From Agrobacterium vitis (GTDB taxonomy: Bacteria > Pseudomonadota > Alphaproteobacteria > Rhizobiales > Rhizobiaceae): 64,000 nt of DNA. Where the stretch lies: assembly GCF_013426735.1 (NCBI RefSeq), contig NZ_AP023272.1, positions 3,082,501 through 3,146,500 on the forward strand. The letters are read 5' to 3'. The position numbers and the translations under genes were made by a program. The notes under the pieces were generated by a model. It ran no database searches. It saw only the letters and a program-made list of their open reading frames with translations, and was not told the origin of the DNA. Positions 35,461 through 44,113 of this stretch are shown here, piece by piece (the stretch's first letter is position 1; each line of letters opens with the position of its first letter).

Positions 35461-36687
35461 TCACATCCCCCCGGGTGGCGGCCCAAAGCCCCCCGATACT
35501 GATTTGACGGAAGGATCAGCCTGGCCGATGACGATCTTTTCGCCTTCGTTCAAGCCCGATTTCACCTCGGCATTGACCCCGTCATTCAGGCCGATTTCCA
35601 CCGTTCGGGTGACAATCGCATTGTCGGCTCCCACGACCCGCAGGCTGGCCTTGCCGGTCTTGACGCCGGTGCCGAGTGCCGAGGCCGGCACCGTCAGCAC
35701 ATTCTTCACCGCGCCAAGCACGACATGCACTTCCGCCGTCATATAGGTGCGGAAACGGCCATCGGAATTATCGACATCCAGTATGCCGTTATAGTAAATC
35801 GCCGAGGACGATGTACTGGAGGAACTGGAGGAACTGCTTGACGAACTGGAACTGGACGAGGTCGAAACGCTGCTGTCGCTGGTGATCGATTCCGGCGCGG
35901 GCTCGATGGATTTCAGCACCGACTCATGGCGCACGGAAGGCTGGCCGAGAATGTTGAAATAGACCGCCTGCCCTGGCTTGACATTGACCACGTCTGCCTC
36001 GGAGATTTCAGCCCGCACAATCATGTGGTTCAGGTCGCCCAGAATAACGATGGTGGGCGCCGATTGCGTGGCATTGACAGTCTGGCCCTGCTGGTTGACC
36101 ACGGCCAGTACCGTGCCATCCATGGGCGCGGTGATGCGCGTATAACCGAGATCGGCCTCGGAGGTTTCGACGGCGACTTCAGCCTTGACAATCTGGGCCT
36201 GAAGGCTGTCGATCTGCGCCTTGGTCTTGTCGCGGGTGGCAACCGCGCTTTCAAGATCGGCCTGGGTGCCGGAATTGCTGGCCCTCAGATTCTGCTGGCG
36301 CACCAGCGCCAGTTCGGCGCTGATCAGGGTCGCCTCGGCCTCTTCCTTCTGGGCCTTGATATCGGCCAGTGACGCTTGCGAAGTACGCAGGTCGTTGACC
36401 TGGGTAACCGAGTCGATTTCGGCGACCAGGCTGTCCTTCTTGATGGTGTCGCCGACCTTTACATGCAGCGCCGTGATACGGCCTGACACCTGAGCGCCCA
36501 CCGCAACCAGCCGGGACGGCTTGAAGATGCCGGTGGCAAGCACCGTCTCCTCTACATCCCCGCGTTTAACCGCCGCCAGCAGCAGGCCATCGGTCGGATT
36601 GGCCTCGGAACGCTTGAACAGAGTGAAACCAACGGCGGCAAGCACCAGAACGACGATGACAACGACTGCGAACAGTTTACGCGACAC
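35461..36687 (-). CDS. macA: MacA-type periplasmic adaptor with poly-Ser linker
   Basis: This ~408-residue adaptor has an N-terminal membrane helix (LFAVVVIVVLVLAAVGFTLF), lipoyl half-motifs (AQVSGRITALHVKVGDTIKK, ITAPMDGTVLAVVNQQGQTV), a coiled-coil hairpin (about 100-165), a beta-barrel and a membrane-proximal domain. The start is a GTG at 36687 with AAGGAAGG seven bases upstream; an upstream GTG at 36717 lacks a site. A run of about 30 mostly Ser residues (encoded at about 35803-35880) is inserted after the barrel. This is longer than in E. coli MacA and looks like an expandable low-complexity linker. It is co-transcribed with macB. Confidence 0.9.
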   Translation of the reverse strand: MSRKLFAVVVIVVLVLAAVGFTLFKRSEANPTDGLLLAAVKRGDVEETVLATGIFKPSRLVAVGAQVSGRITALHVKVGDTIKKDSLVAEIDSVTQVNDLRTSQASLADIKAQKEEAEATLISAELALVRQQNLRASNSGTQADLESAVATRDKTKAQIDSLQAQIVKAEVAVETSEADLGYTRITAPMDGTVLAVVNQQGQTVNATQSAPTIVILGDLNHMIVRAEISEADVVNVKPGQAVYFNILGQPSVRHESVLKSIEPAPESITSDSSVSTSSSSSSSSSSSSSSSTSSSAIYYNGILDVDNSDGRFRTYMTAEVHVVLGAVKNVLTVPASALGTGVKTGKASLRVVGADNAIVTRTVEIGLNDGVNAEVKSGLNEGEKIVIGQADPSVKSVSGGFGPPPGGM

Positions 36688-36911
36688 TATGAACCTTCCT
36701 TCAGCAGTGTGAACCACTGGAATTTCTGTCTACGGAAAGCACATCAACCTGATTTTATCCAAATCTTCCAAAACGTTAAAAAATGTAAATCCGGTTTTGG
36801 GCGACGGTAAATTTATAAGTGCTCTTAAGTACCGATAATCTGAGGGATCGAAGGGTGTCAATCAGCGCAAGGATTAAACTTCGGCAACAAATGGCGAACT
36901 CAAACATGTCG

Positions 36912-37016
36912 GACAGGGCCCGTATCAAGGGCTGATCGCGCCAGAGCGACGAAGCCCGGAAGGGAAAGGTCGCTCCTAAGCAAAGCGGAGGCAGGGTGGG
37001 AAGGAGCCCAAGGCGC
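36912..37016 (+). other. Possible structured RNA or dyad-rich intergenic element
   Basis: A GC-rich stretch in the ~890-base gap between macA and the Ser-rich gene contains nested inverted repeats: GCGCC (36938-36942) with GGCGC (37012-37016), and GAGCGAC (36944-36950) with GTCGCTC (36969-36975), plus a short CAGGGCCC/GGGCTG pair before them. It directly precedes the 104-bp repeat at 37021. It might be a small RNA or part of a mosaic repeat. No known riboswitch motif is recognised. The rest of the gap 36688-37577 holds no supported gene. Confidence 0.3.
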
Positions 37017-37020
37017 GACG

Positions 37021-37124
37021 CTAGAGCCTGTCAGGTTCATATTGAACCAGACAGACTCTGATTATTCTTGTTTTCGTTTGTCTTTTCGGGAAAACCGGTT
37101 TCCACTTTTCCCTGACGAACTCTA
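37021..37124. repeat. 104-bp dispersed intergenic repeat, copy 1 (RIME-like)
   Basis: This element and the one at 47937-48040 have the same length and differ at about a dozen positions. Each has two palindromic halves: an AGTCTGTC ... GACAGACT-type hairpin with GGTTCA/TTGAACC inside, and a second unit with GAAAACCGGTTTCCACTTTTC. Length, two-palindrome design and rhizobial context fit the RIME1 mosaic repeats (~106 bp). Identification with RIME1 is from memory. Confidence 0.8.
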
Positions 37125-37577
37125 AATCATCGCGTTCTGTGAAATTGAACCGAAATCCTCTCTATTCCATTGTTTTCGATTGTATTTTATCGGAAATCGG
37201 CTTCCGTTCCTCCTAAGAAAATCTCTAAATCAGGGCAGATTTTCTCAACGCAGAGATGCGAATGATCAGCTTGGCGCAAGGCAACAGGTTATAAGTTATA
37301 GCTATTCACTTGCACGGCATGACGCCGTCATGAATGCGACAGGGCTAACGCCCGCTGCGCTGCATTCTGGAATGCCACCGGTCCAGGATACGGCTTTTTG
37401 CAGCAGGCGTTCCCAGTCTTGACTGATCATATCTTCACCGATCATGCGCCCAGCGCCGGCAATTATCTCCGGCCAAAGTGAGGCGGTCGCATTTTCAGTG
37501 GTTGCGTAACCGGCCATCGACCAGACCCGGTTTCAGGACAGACGCAGAATGGCACGGTCGCACACGGAGAGAGGTCC

Positions 37578-38234
37578 ATGCAAGTTTCTAGCAGCAATGC
37601 ATCGCAATCTACCTATACATCGAGTTCATCAAAGCAAAAATCCAGCAGCGGCAGCGGTGGTCTGTTCGATTCTCTGTCGGGCGGCAGCAGCAGCAGCGGC
37701 AGCAGTAGCGATGATACACTGCTCAACGCGCTCTTCGGTAGCGATAGCACCGAGGAGACGGATGAGAGCGATACAAGCGAAAGCGTATCGACCGATCCGT
37801 CCACGTCGTTCGAGGCATGGCTTTCACAGCTGACCTCGGCAACAGCGGCCAGCAGCACCAGTTCGGACGAGGAAAAAGACGAAGAGGTCACCGCCGGCTC
37901 ATCGACATCAACAAGCACTGAGTCACAATCGACCACAGCCAGCACATCGGGCACGGATGCCGCCACTGTTGAAGACGATCTCCTGTCGCAGGTGTTCGCA
38001 GTGCCGTCCGCTGGCGCTTCGACGAGCGCTAGCTCGACGCAGACCTCGACGTCCTCGACAGAGGACACCGATAGCGCCACCGCATCGTCGTCCACTGACA
38101 GCAGCGATGACAGCGATACCGACATGTCGGATGAAGGCCTGTTTGCCCAGTTGAAGAACTATGATGGCAACCTCAGCTACTTTGCCGATCAGTTCATCAA
38201 TCAACTCGATCTGCCCGGCGGCGGAGCCTCTTAA
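37578..38234 (+). CDS. Ser/Thr-rich acidic low-complexity protein
   Basis: This 218-residue protein is about half Ser and Thr with many Asp/Glu and very few basic residues, so it is highly acidic and probably disordered. Short ordered islands occur: GGLFDSLSG, DDTLLNALFGSD, STSFEAWLSQLTSAT, VEDDLLSQVFAVPSAG and the C-terminal LFAQLKNYDGNLSYFADQFI. These repeat a hydrophobic helix pattern. GAGAGAGG just before ATG 37578 supports translation. There is no N-terminal signal peptide; the C-terminus is compatible with a type I-like or other non-cleaved export signal, but that is speculation. Ser codons are mixed (AGC, TCG, TCA), so it is not a simple repeat expansion. The homologue family is unknown to me. 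Confidence 0.6.
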   Translation: MQVSSSNASQSTYTSSSSKQKSSSGSGGLFDSLSGGSSSSGSSSDDTLLNALFGSDSTEETDESDTSESVSTDPSTSFEAWLSQLTSATAASSTSSDEEKDEEVTAGSSTSTSTESQSTTASTSGTDAATVEDDLLSQVFAVPSAGASTSASSTQTSTSSTEDTDSATASSSTDSSDDSDTDMSDEGLFAQLKNYDGNLSYFADQFINQLDLPGGGAS

Positions 38235-38262
38235 TAAGCCCGGCGGCGGAGCCGGTTAATAA
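38213..38262. repeat. 25-bp tandem duplication across a stop codon
   Basis: Two copies of a 25-base unit (38213-38237, 38238-38262) differ at only two positions (TC versus GG). Each begins GCCCGGCGGCGGAGCC and ends TTAATAA. The first contains the last residues and the TAA stop of the Ser-rich gene; the second duplicates both just downstream. Confidence 0.85.
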
Positions 38263-38318
38263 GCCTTGCAGATATTGAGGCATCCTGGCTTTGAACACAT
38301 TCCGGCTATCTCAAGTGT

Positions 38319-39164
38319 TTAAGGCCTTGAGATAGGCGGACGATAATCGCTTTCCCCCCAATGGCGAAGGCCGGACGCTGTCCTTGCCGGTGGTGGTGTA
38401 TAGTGACGAGCCAGCGCCAGAAGTGCTGTCCGCAACATCAGTTTGGCCGAGCGGGCCGGCCATTGCCGCTCTCGCTCCACGGCTTCAAGACCCTTGGCAA
38501 AACAGCAGATATCCAGAGCGACGCCTGACAACTCCGGCCCTAAAGCCGTCAGTGCCTCACCGACCCGCAGCCGCGCGGCAAGCGCGCTGTCGGTCAGATC
38601 CAGCCCGGATGGCCGTGCGCCTTTGTGCTTTTGCGCCAGGCGCGGCTCAAAGGATGCGGTGATGCGTGGCTGTAAATGACCGCGCTCGAAATCCGCCGCC
38701 AGCCGCTCCCCGGCGGCAACCGCTTCCGGTGGCAGATAGGGCTTGCCAGTCCGGTCCCGCAGCCGGGCCACCGTCGAAAAAGGCTGGTCATCAAGATTGC
38801 GCCGGACGGTGGAGCGGCTGCCATCCGGCTCCACCAGGGTCTCACTCGCCCTCTCCCCATGCTGGCCTGCAAAGATCTCGTCTTCACGCTCGGCCATGGC
38901 TCGTTTGAGGAAGCTTTCCGCCTCGCCGGTCGCGGCGAGCGCATTGCCTTTGCGCCGGACCAGACCGTCCGCCAGCGCCTTGTGCAACAGCGCATCGGGT
39001 ACGCGGCCCAGCAGCACGCCATCCTGGGGCCGCAGCAGCGCGGTTTCGCCAGGATCAGTTGGCTCCAGCAACACACCTCGGCTTGCCAGCCGCAACAGCC
39101 GCAGCAACGGCTTGGTGCTGCCTGATAGCGAATTTTGCGGCGAATGACTTGTGGGCTTACGCAT
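38319..39164 (-). CDS. DUF6456 protein, GafZ-like (putative GTA activator partner)
   Basis: This ~281-residue protein has a C-terminal DUF6456 domain: FSTVARLRDRTGKPYLPPEA, AAGERLAADFERGHLQPRIT, then RLRVGEALTALGPELSGVAL, DICCFAKGLEAVERERQWPA and LRTALLALARHY. The N-terminal ~130 residues are polar, with QDGVLLGRVPDALLHKALAD. ATG 39164 overlaps the stop of the upstream DnaA-domain gene (ATGCGTAA). In Caulobacter GafZ carries DUF6456 and works with GafY as activator and antiterminator of GTA genes; in Rhodobacter GafA fuses both domains. The gene pair here has the same order and coupling. Family assignment is good; the GTA role is inference supported by GTA-like packaging genes in this window. 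Confidence 0.7.
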   Translation of the reverse strand: MRKPTSHSPQNSLSGSTKPLLRLLRLASRGVLLEPTDPGETALLRPQDGVLLGRVPDALLHKALADGLVRRKGNALAATGEAESFLKRAMAEREDEIFAGQHGERASETLVEPDGSRSTVRRNLDDQPFSTVARLRDRTGKPYLPPEAVAAGERLAADFERGHLQPRITASFEPRLAQKHKGARPSGLDLTDSALAARLRVGEALTALGPELSGVALDICCFAKGLEAVERERQWPARSAKLMLRTALLALARHYTPPPARTASGLRHWGESDYRPPISRP

Positions 39165-39522
39165 CACGCCCATCCTTGGCCAGCGTCGACAGCACCGCAA
39201 CGACCCGTTCCAAAACGCTGAGAAACTGGTCGAGGGCCGCATTTTCGCGTCGGTCCTCAATGACATGGCAGGCATAGGACACTGTGCTTCGGTCATAGCC
39301 GAAGGCGCGGGCGATTTCCTGTTGTGGCAGGCTCAGCACCACATGGCAGAGATACATGGCGATCTGTCGGATATGGCAGCGCTGACGGCGGCGCCCGGCA
39401 TTTACGAGACCCGGGCTCTGAAAAACTACAAATATTTCCTCCGTAACCCTGGCAACGGAATGGCACAGAACCCGGCTGGAGGCTTTGACCGGGACAGGAT
39501 GTTCAAGCGGCATTGCTGACAT
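39157..39522 (-). CDS. DnaA-domain-IV-like helix-turn-helix protein, GafY-like
   Basis: This 121-residue protein contains RQIAMYLCHVVLSLPQQEIA followed by RAFGYDRSTVSYACHVIEDR, a good match to DnaA domain IV, the DnaA-box-binding helix-turn-helix, without any ATPase domain. This stand-alone domain plus a DUF6456 partner is the layout of GafY/GafZ and of the N-terminal half of GafA. ATG 39522 follows GGGAGA; ATG 39513 is an alternative. The downstream DUF6456 gene overlaps by eight bases. A GTGAA-N6-TTCAC dyad lies 52 bases upstream and may be an operator. It probably binds a DnaA-box-like or GTA promoter; it could also act on other targets. Confidence 0.72.
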   Translation of the reverse strand: MSAMPLEHPVPVKASSRVLCHSVARVTEEIFVVFQSPGLVNAGRRRQRCHIRQIAMYLCHVVLSLPQQEIARAFGYDRSTVSYACHVIEDRRENAALDQFLSVLERVVAVLSTLAKDGRDA

Positions 39523-39573
39523 GATAACGTCTCCCTTAATAGGATTTTATTCATATCAACATCTGCAATCCCT

Positions 39574-39589
39574 GTGAACGTTCTTTCAC
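39574..39589 (-). promoter_or_regulatory. Dyad upstream of the GafY-like gene
   Basis: GTGAA-N6-TTCAC (39574-39589) is a perfect dyad, with ACGTT inside, located 52-67 bases upstream of the GafY-like start in an AT-rich promoter region. It is of a size suited to a small dimeric repressor (RogA-type in Caulobacter). Binding is unproven. Confidence 0.4.
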
Positions 39590-39704
39590 GTCGCCAAAAT
39601 TATATCCTTTGTTTTCATTATCATTTTTATTGAAACCCACAGGCGCATTCAGGATTATTTTCCACGTTACCGTGAGTTTCCCCCGACTAATTCAGGGGGA
39701 TTTT

Positions 39705-39917
39705 ATGGAAACAAGCGCAACATACAAACGTGGCGCGCATCTTGTTGATACGCGGCACGATCAAACATCGGCATCTGCATACTCGCTTTTGCTCAAAAGC
39801 AATGCGCTTATGCGACATGACATTCATCTCGCAACGAATCGTGTCACAGTCTGTTCAAGAATTGCTGCTGGCCTGGCGAAAATGGTGATTTCGAGAACCG
39901 GAACGGAGCGTCCTTAA
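39705..39917 (+). CDS. 70-residue hypothetical protein
   Basis: The frame begins METSATYKRGAHLVDTRHDQ at ATG 39705 after GGGGGA with good spacing, and ends in a basic tail. It has HLATNRVTVCSRIAAGLAKM near the end and no clear domain. It is divergent from the GafY-like gene by 182 bases. Possibly real because of the ribosome-binding site; the start of a longer frame at 39609 lies in AT-rich sequence. No homologue is recognised. Confidence 0.45.
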   Translation: METSATYKRGAHLVDTRHDQTSASAYSLLLKSNALMRHDIHLATNRVTVCSRIAAGLAKMVISRTGTERP

Positions 39918-39932
39918 CCTACGTGAGTACAA

Positions 39933-39975
39933 GCATTCCAGGAAAAGTGCGAAGCGGTTTTCCGTTTGGAAATGC
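39933..39975. repeat. Short palindromic element of the rhizobial AAAAGTGNNAAGCGGTTTTCC type
   Basis: GCATTCCAGGAAAAGTG is mirrored by GGTTTTCCGTTTGGAAATGC, making an imperfect palindrome with a GCGAAGC centre. The central AAAAGTG ... GGTTTTCC motif is also visible, diverged, in 17209-17247, 25108-25160 and inside the two 104-bp repeats. These look like members or halves of one intergenic repeat family. Confidence 0.55.
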
Positions 39976-40041
39976 GAATGCAGCAAGCAAGCGGAGAAAT
40001 TGCCATTTGCAGACGGCCAGCGGCTATTCTTGGACGGACTG

Positions 40042-40467
40042 TCAGGGCTTTTGCTCGAACACCATGGAATGACCATTGATGCAATAGCGCAGGCCGGTCG
40101 GCTTGGGACCATCGGGAAACACATGGCCGAGATGGCCGCCGCAGGTGGCGCAGCGGATTTCGGTGCGCACCATGCCATAAGCCGTATCGCGATGTTCGGT
40201 GACGGCGTCAGGCGTGACCGGCTCGAAATAGCTCGGCCAGCCGCAACCGGCATCGAATTTGGTATCGGAGTAAAAGAGCGGCGTGTCGCAGCCGGCGCAA
40301 CGATAAAGGCCCGGCTCAAAATTATCCCAGTAAGGACCGGTAAAGGCCCGCTCCGTGCCGTGTTCGCGCAGGATCCGATACTGGTCCGGCGTCAATTGTT
40401 CACGCCACTCGGCCTCGCTGCGCGCTGCTGCGGGCTTTTCACGGCTGTCGATGCTGTCCTCGCTCAT
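40042..40467 (-). CDS. msrB: Peptide-methionine (R)-S-oxide reductase MsrB
   Basis: This 141-residue enzyme reduces the R-form of methionine sulfoxide in proteins. It has [20 protein letters not shown], two zinc Cys pairs (CAGC and CATCGGH), the substrate-site block [13 protein letters not shown] and the active-site segment [11 protein letters not shown] with the catalytic Cys. GAGGAGG lies seven bases before ATG 40467; the open frame continues upstream to 40824 but is not supported. It is full length and cytoplasmic. It stands alone. Confidence 0.95.
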   Translation of the reverse strand: MSEDSIDSREKPAAARSEAEWREQLTPDQYRILREHGTERAFTGPYWDNFEPGLYRCAGCDTPLFYSDTKFDAGCGWPSYFEPVTPDAVTEHRDTAYGMVRTEIRCATCGGHLGHVFPDGPKPTGLRYCINGHSMVFEQKP

Positions 40468-40891
40468 GAGACCTCCTCGTTTCGCTATCCTGTTCGGAGT
40501 TGACCCTATAGATAGTGTTTTGTCCCGGTGCTGCAAGTCAGACGACCAAGTCAGACAGGCGACGATCAGATAGGCGACAATCAGGCAAGGGCGAGCCAAA
40601 CCGCAGGACGTGTGCCAGCTTTTCCAACGATGGTTCATCCTGTCGTATTTGTGAATATCTCGAGCCTCAATTGAATGGGAACGTTTTGCAAGGTCTTCAC
40701 GCCATGAATGCGTGAGCACCTTCCAGATCGGGTAGAAGACTGACGACGCCGATTTGGGGTGGTCGTTCCGGTTGAAATCCTTATATTCGCCAAGCAACCG
40801 CCAAATCAGGCAGAAACCGGCCAAATCAGGACAGAATCAGCGCCGCACAAACCGGGAGGCTGCTCGTCGGTCGCAGACAACAGGAGACAAG
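40468..40891. other. Intergenic region upstream of the pha operon
   Basis: A 424-base gap between msrB (minus) and phaA (plus). No gene is seen. It probably holds the promoters of both. The last 40 bases end in CAGGAGACAAG, the ribosome-binding site of phaA. A short direct repetition of GCCAAATCAGG lies at about 40799-40830. Confidence 0.35.
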
Positions 40892-43270
40892 ATGATCGCT
40901 GATGCCGCCGGTATGACGCTGCTGGCTTTGGTCCTGCCATTTCTGGGTGCCTGTCTGGCGCCCTGGCTGGTACGGCACCTTGGCAGCCGGGCGGCGTGGG
41001 TTCTGGCGCTTCTGCCGCTATTATCCTTCGTGCATTTCCTTGGCTTCCTGCCGGAAATCGCCAATGGCGAGGAAGTGACGGGCGGCTATGCCTGGGTGCC
41101 GAGCTACAATGTCAGCTTTTCCTGGTTTCTCGATGGATTGTCCCTGACCTTTGCGCTGCTGATTACCGGCATCGGCACGCTGATCGTGCTCTATGCCGGC
41201 GGCTATATGAAGGGCCATCCGCAGCAGGGCCGGTTTCTGTCTTTCCTGCTGTTGTTCATGGGCGCCATGCTGGGCGTGGTGATCTCTGACAGTTTCCTGA
41301 TGCTGTTCATCTATTGGGAACTGACCTCGATTACCTCCTTCCTGCTGATCGGTTTCGACCATGAACGCCCGGCTGCGCGCCGTGCCGCGCTGCAAGCGCT
41401 GGTGATTACCGGCGGCGGCGGGTTGTTGCTGCTGGCCGGTTTGATCCTGCTGTGGAACGTCTCCGGCGTCACGCAATTGTCGATGCTGATGCATAGCAAC
41501 AATATGGTCACCGCCAGCCCCTTCTACCTGGCGATCCTGCTGCTAGTTCTGGGTGGGGCCTTTACCAAATCAGCGCAATTTCCCTTCCATGTCTGGCTGC
41601 CCAACGCCATGGAAGCCCCCACGCCCGTCTCGGCCTATCTGCATTCGGCCACCATGGTCAAAGCCGGGGTCTATCTGCTGATGCGCTTGCAGCCGGTGCT
41701 GGGCTCCACACCCGCCTGGGAAATATTGTTGCCGTTTTTTGGCGGCATCACGCTGATCGTCGGTTCCGTCATCGCCGTGCGCCAGACCGATCTGAAGCTG
41801 ATGCTGGCCTATACCACAGTCGCTTCGCTGGGGTTGATGGTGATGCTGACCGGCTTCGGCTCACCGCACGCGCTGTCGGCCGCCGTGCTTTATCTGGTCG
41901 CCCATTCGCTGTTTAAAGGCGCTCTGTTCATGGTGGCCGGTGTTCTCGACCACGAAGCGGGCAGCCGCGACCTGACCAGACTTGGCGGGTTGGCGCGGGC
42001 CATGCCTATTACTTTTGCCACAGCGCTGCTGGCCGGGCTTTCCATGGCCGGACTGCCGCCGCTGTTCGGCTTTCTTGCCAAGGAAGAGATCTATGAGGCG
42101 CTGGCAGGTGGCAATCTTCGCGCCCTGCTGTTTACCGCCATCGCCGTAATCGGCAATGCGCTGATGATGGTCGTCGGGTTGGCACTGGCCTTCAAACCGT
42201 TTCTGGGGCGCGTGGCGACCAGCCCGAAACCCGCCCATGACGGCCCCGCTTTGCTGTGGCTGGGGCCGTTGGTGCTGGCCTTGACTGGGCTGGGGGCTGC
42301 GGTGTTTTCCGGGCTGTTCCACCAGGCGATTTCATCGCCGATGGTCAGCGCCATCACCGGCAGAACGGTGACGGTCTCCATCGGCCTTATCCCGCATATC
42401 GGCGTGCCGCTTGCCCTGTCGCTTTTGACCATTGCCATCGGTCTGGTGCTGTTCATAATGCTCGACAGGCTGCGCCGTCTGGTGGCGAGCCTGTTGGAGA
42501 TGCTCGGTCCCGGCCCCGATCAGGGCTTCGACCACCTGATGGCCGGATTGGTACGGCTCTGCTTCCGCATCACCAATATTCTTCATGGCGGGCGGCTGGA
42601 TGTCTATGTCACGGTGACCTTGATCGCCATTGCCTCGGCTTTCCTGGTGCCGATGATGCTGTTTGGCGAGGCGCCGTCCTGGCCGGTGCTGCCGGAGCGG
42701 ATCGAGCTGCATGAAGCCGCCTTCCTGCTGATTGCCGTGGCCGGTCTTTACGGCGTGCTGCGGGCCGCCAACCGGCTGGATGCCATCGTCGCGCTCGGCA
42801 TCCAGGGCTTTGCGATCTCGGTAATCTTCCTGCTGTTTGGCGCGCCGGACCTGTCCTTTACCCAGTTCATGATCGAGACGCTTTCCGTGGTGATTCTGGC
42901 ACTGGTGATGACCCGGCTGAAACTGCATCCCGCCGATCACAGGCCATTGCCGCAGATCCTGCTGGACGGCACGGTGGCGCTTGCCGCCGGGACCGGCCTG
43001 ATGCTGATGCTGCTGAAGGTGACGCAAATCCCCTTCGACCCGACCCTGACGGAATTCTTCAACAGCTATTCCAAAGTCATCGCCCATGGGGCCAATGTGG
43101 TAAACGTCATCATCGTCGATTTCCGCGGCGTCGATACCATGGGCGAAATTGCCGTGGTGATGATCACCGGGCTTGCCATTCTGGCGCTGATCCGGCTGCG
43201 CGCGCCCAAGCCAACGGCTTCGCCGTCCGGGGTGGGGCATGAAAGCCATGAGGTGGGAGATCGCTTATGA
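40892..43270 (+). CDS. phaA: Na+(K+)/H+ antiporter subunit A (Pha/Mrp type)
   Basis: This 792-residue subunit is the large membrane part of the Pha/Mrp cation/proton antiporter, related to NuoL. It has many helices, with [80 protein letters not shown] and [20 protein letters not shown] as proton-pathway blocks. The C-terminal ~180 residues ([40 protein letters not shown]) are the MbhD/DUF4040-like and MbhE-like extensions. The upstream frame is open to 40754; the start is chosen from CAGGAG. It overlaps phaB by four bases. In Rhizobium the Pha system exports K+ or Na+ in alkaline conditions. Confidence 0.95.
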   Translation: MIADAAGMTLLALVLPFLGACLAPWLVRHLGSRAAWVLALLPLLSFVHFLGFLPEIANGEEVTGGYAWVPSYNVSFSWFLDGLSLTFALLITGIGTLIVLYAGGYMKGHPQQGRFLSFLLLFMGAMLGVVISDSFLMLFIYWELTSITSFLLIGFDHERPAARRAALQALVITGGGGLLLLAGLILLWNVSGVTQLSMLMHSNNMVTASPFYLAILLLVLGGAFTKSAQFPFHVWLPNAMEAPTPVSAYLHSATMVKAGVYLLMRLQPVLGSTPAWEILLPFFGGITLIVGSVIAVRQTDLKLMLAYTTVASLGLMVMLTGFGSPHALSAAVLYLVAHSLFKGALFMVAGVLDHEAGSRDLTRLGGLARAMPITFATALLAGLSMAGLPPLFGFLAKEEIYEALAGGNLRALLFTAIAVIGNALMMVVGLALAFKPFLGRVATSPKPAHDGPALLWLGPLVLALTGLGAAVFSGLFHQAISSPMVSAITGRTVTVSIGLIPHIGVPLALSLLTIAIGLVLFIMLDRLRRLVASLLEMLGPGPDQGFDHLMAGLVRLCFRITNILHGGRLDVYVTVTLIAIASAFLVPMMLFGEAPSWPVLPERIELHEAAFLLIAVAGLYGVLRAANRLDAIVALGIQGFAISVIFLLFGAPDLSFTQFMIETLSVVILALVMTRLKLHPADHRPLPQILLDGTVALAAGTGLMLMLLKVTQIPFDPTLTEFFNSYSKVIAHGANVVNVIIVDFRGVDTMGEIAVVMITGLAILALIRLRAPKPTASPSGVGHESHEVGDRL

Positions 43271-43686
43271 ACAGCTTGATCTTTCGCACCGTTGCTCCCG
43301 TTGTCACTGCGCTGATGCTGCTGTTTTCAGTTTTCGTGCTGCTGCGTGGTCATAACGAGCCGGGCGGCGGTTTCATCGGCGGGCTGATCGCCGCCTCCGG
43401 CTTTGCCATCTACGCCATGGCCTTCGGCGTGCAGGCGGTGCGCCGCGCCCTTTACGTCCATCCGCTGTCGGTGGCGGGCTTCGGCCTGCTGATCGCCTGC
43501 CTCTCCGGCTTCGTCTCGGCCTTTGCCGGTGTGCCGTTCATGACCGGGCTGTGGATCACCCCGCATATCTTCGGCGTCGATGTGCCGGTCGCCACCGTCA
43601 CCAGCTTCGATATCGGCGTCTATCTGGTGGTGGTCGGAGCGATCACCTCAATTGCGCTGGCGCTGGGCGAAAGGGAAAACGACTGA
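43267..43686 (+). CDS. phaB: Antiporter subunit B (Pha/Mrp type)
   Basis: This 139-residue four-helix subunit has the MnhB/MrpB motif [20 protein letters not shown] near residue 28. ATGA overlaps at both ends tie it to phaA and phaC. It sits next to subunit A in the complex. Confidence 0.93.
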   Translation: MNSLIFRTVAPVVTALMLLFSVFVLLRGHNEPGGGFIGGLIAASGFAIYAMAFGVQAVRRALYVHPLSVAGFGLLIACLSGFVSAFAGVPFMTGLWITPHIFGVDVPVATVTSFDIGVYLVVVGAITSIALALGEREND

Positions 43687-44063
43687 TGGAAGCGATTTTT
43701 TCCCTGCTGGTCGGGCTGTTTGCCGCGACCGCCTTCTACCTGATCATGTCACGCCATATCGTGCGGGTGCTGCTCGGCATCGTATTGCTCGGCAATGCCG
43801 TCAATCTCGGCCTGTTTACCGCCGGACGCCTGACCCGCGAAGTGCCGCCAATCATGATGAAGGGTGAGGACGTCCTGAGCATGGCCGCCGCCAATCCGCT
43901 GCCGCAGGCGCTGATCCTGACGGCCATCGTGATTTCCTTCTCGTTCTTCGCCTTTCTGCTGGTGCTGTCCTACCGCGCCTACCAGGACCTCGACACCGAC
44001 GATACCGACGATATGCGGTTGGCCGAACCGACAAATCCGCCCTTGCCGCCGCTTGATTACTGA
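43686..44063 (+). CDS. phaC: Antiporter subunit C (Pha/Mrp type, NuoK-like)
   Basis: This 125-residue NuoK/MnhC-like subunit has three helices. VRVLLGIVLLGNAVNLGLFT and QALILTAIVISFSFFAFLLV hold the core. The C-terminal DTDDTDDMRLAEP tail is acidic. ATG 43686 overlaps the phaB stop; a longer upstream frame is a shadow of phaB. Confidence 0.93.
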   Translation: MEAIFSLLVGLFAATAFYLIMSRHIVRVLLGIVLLGNAVNLGLFTAGRLTREVPPIMMKGEDVLSMAAANPLPQALILTAIVISFSFFAFLLVLSYRAYQDLDTDDTDDMRLAEPTNPPLPPLDY

Positions 44064-44113
44064 GGATTTCCCAGCAACACCAATGCTCTGAACTGAAAGA
44101 CCAAAACAACCGC

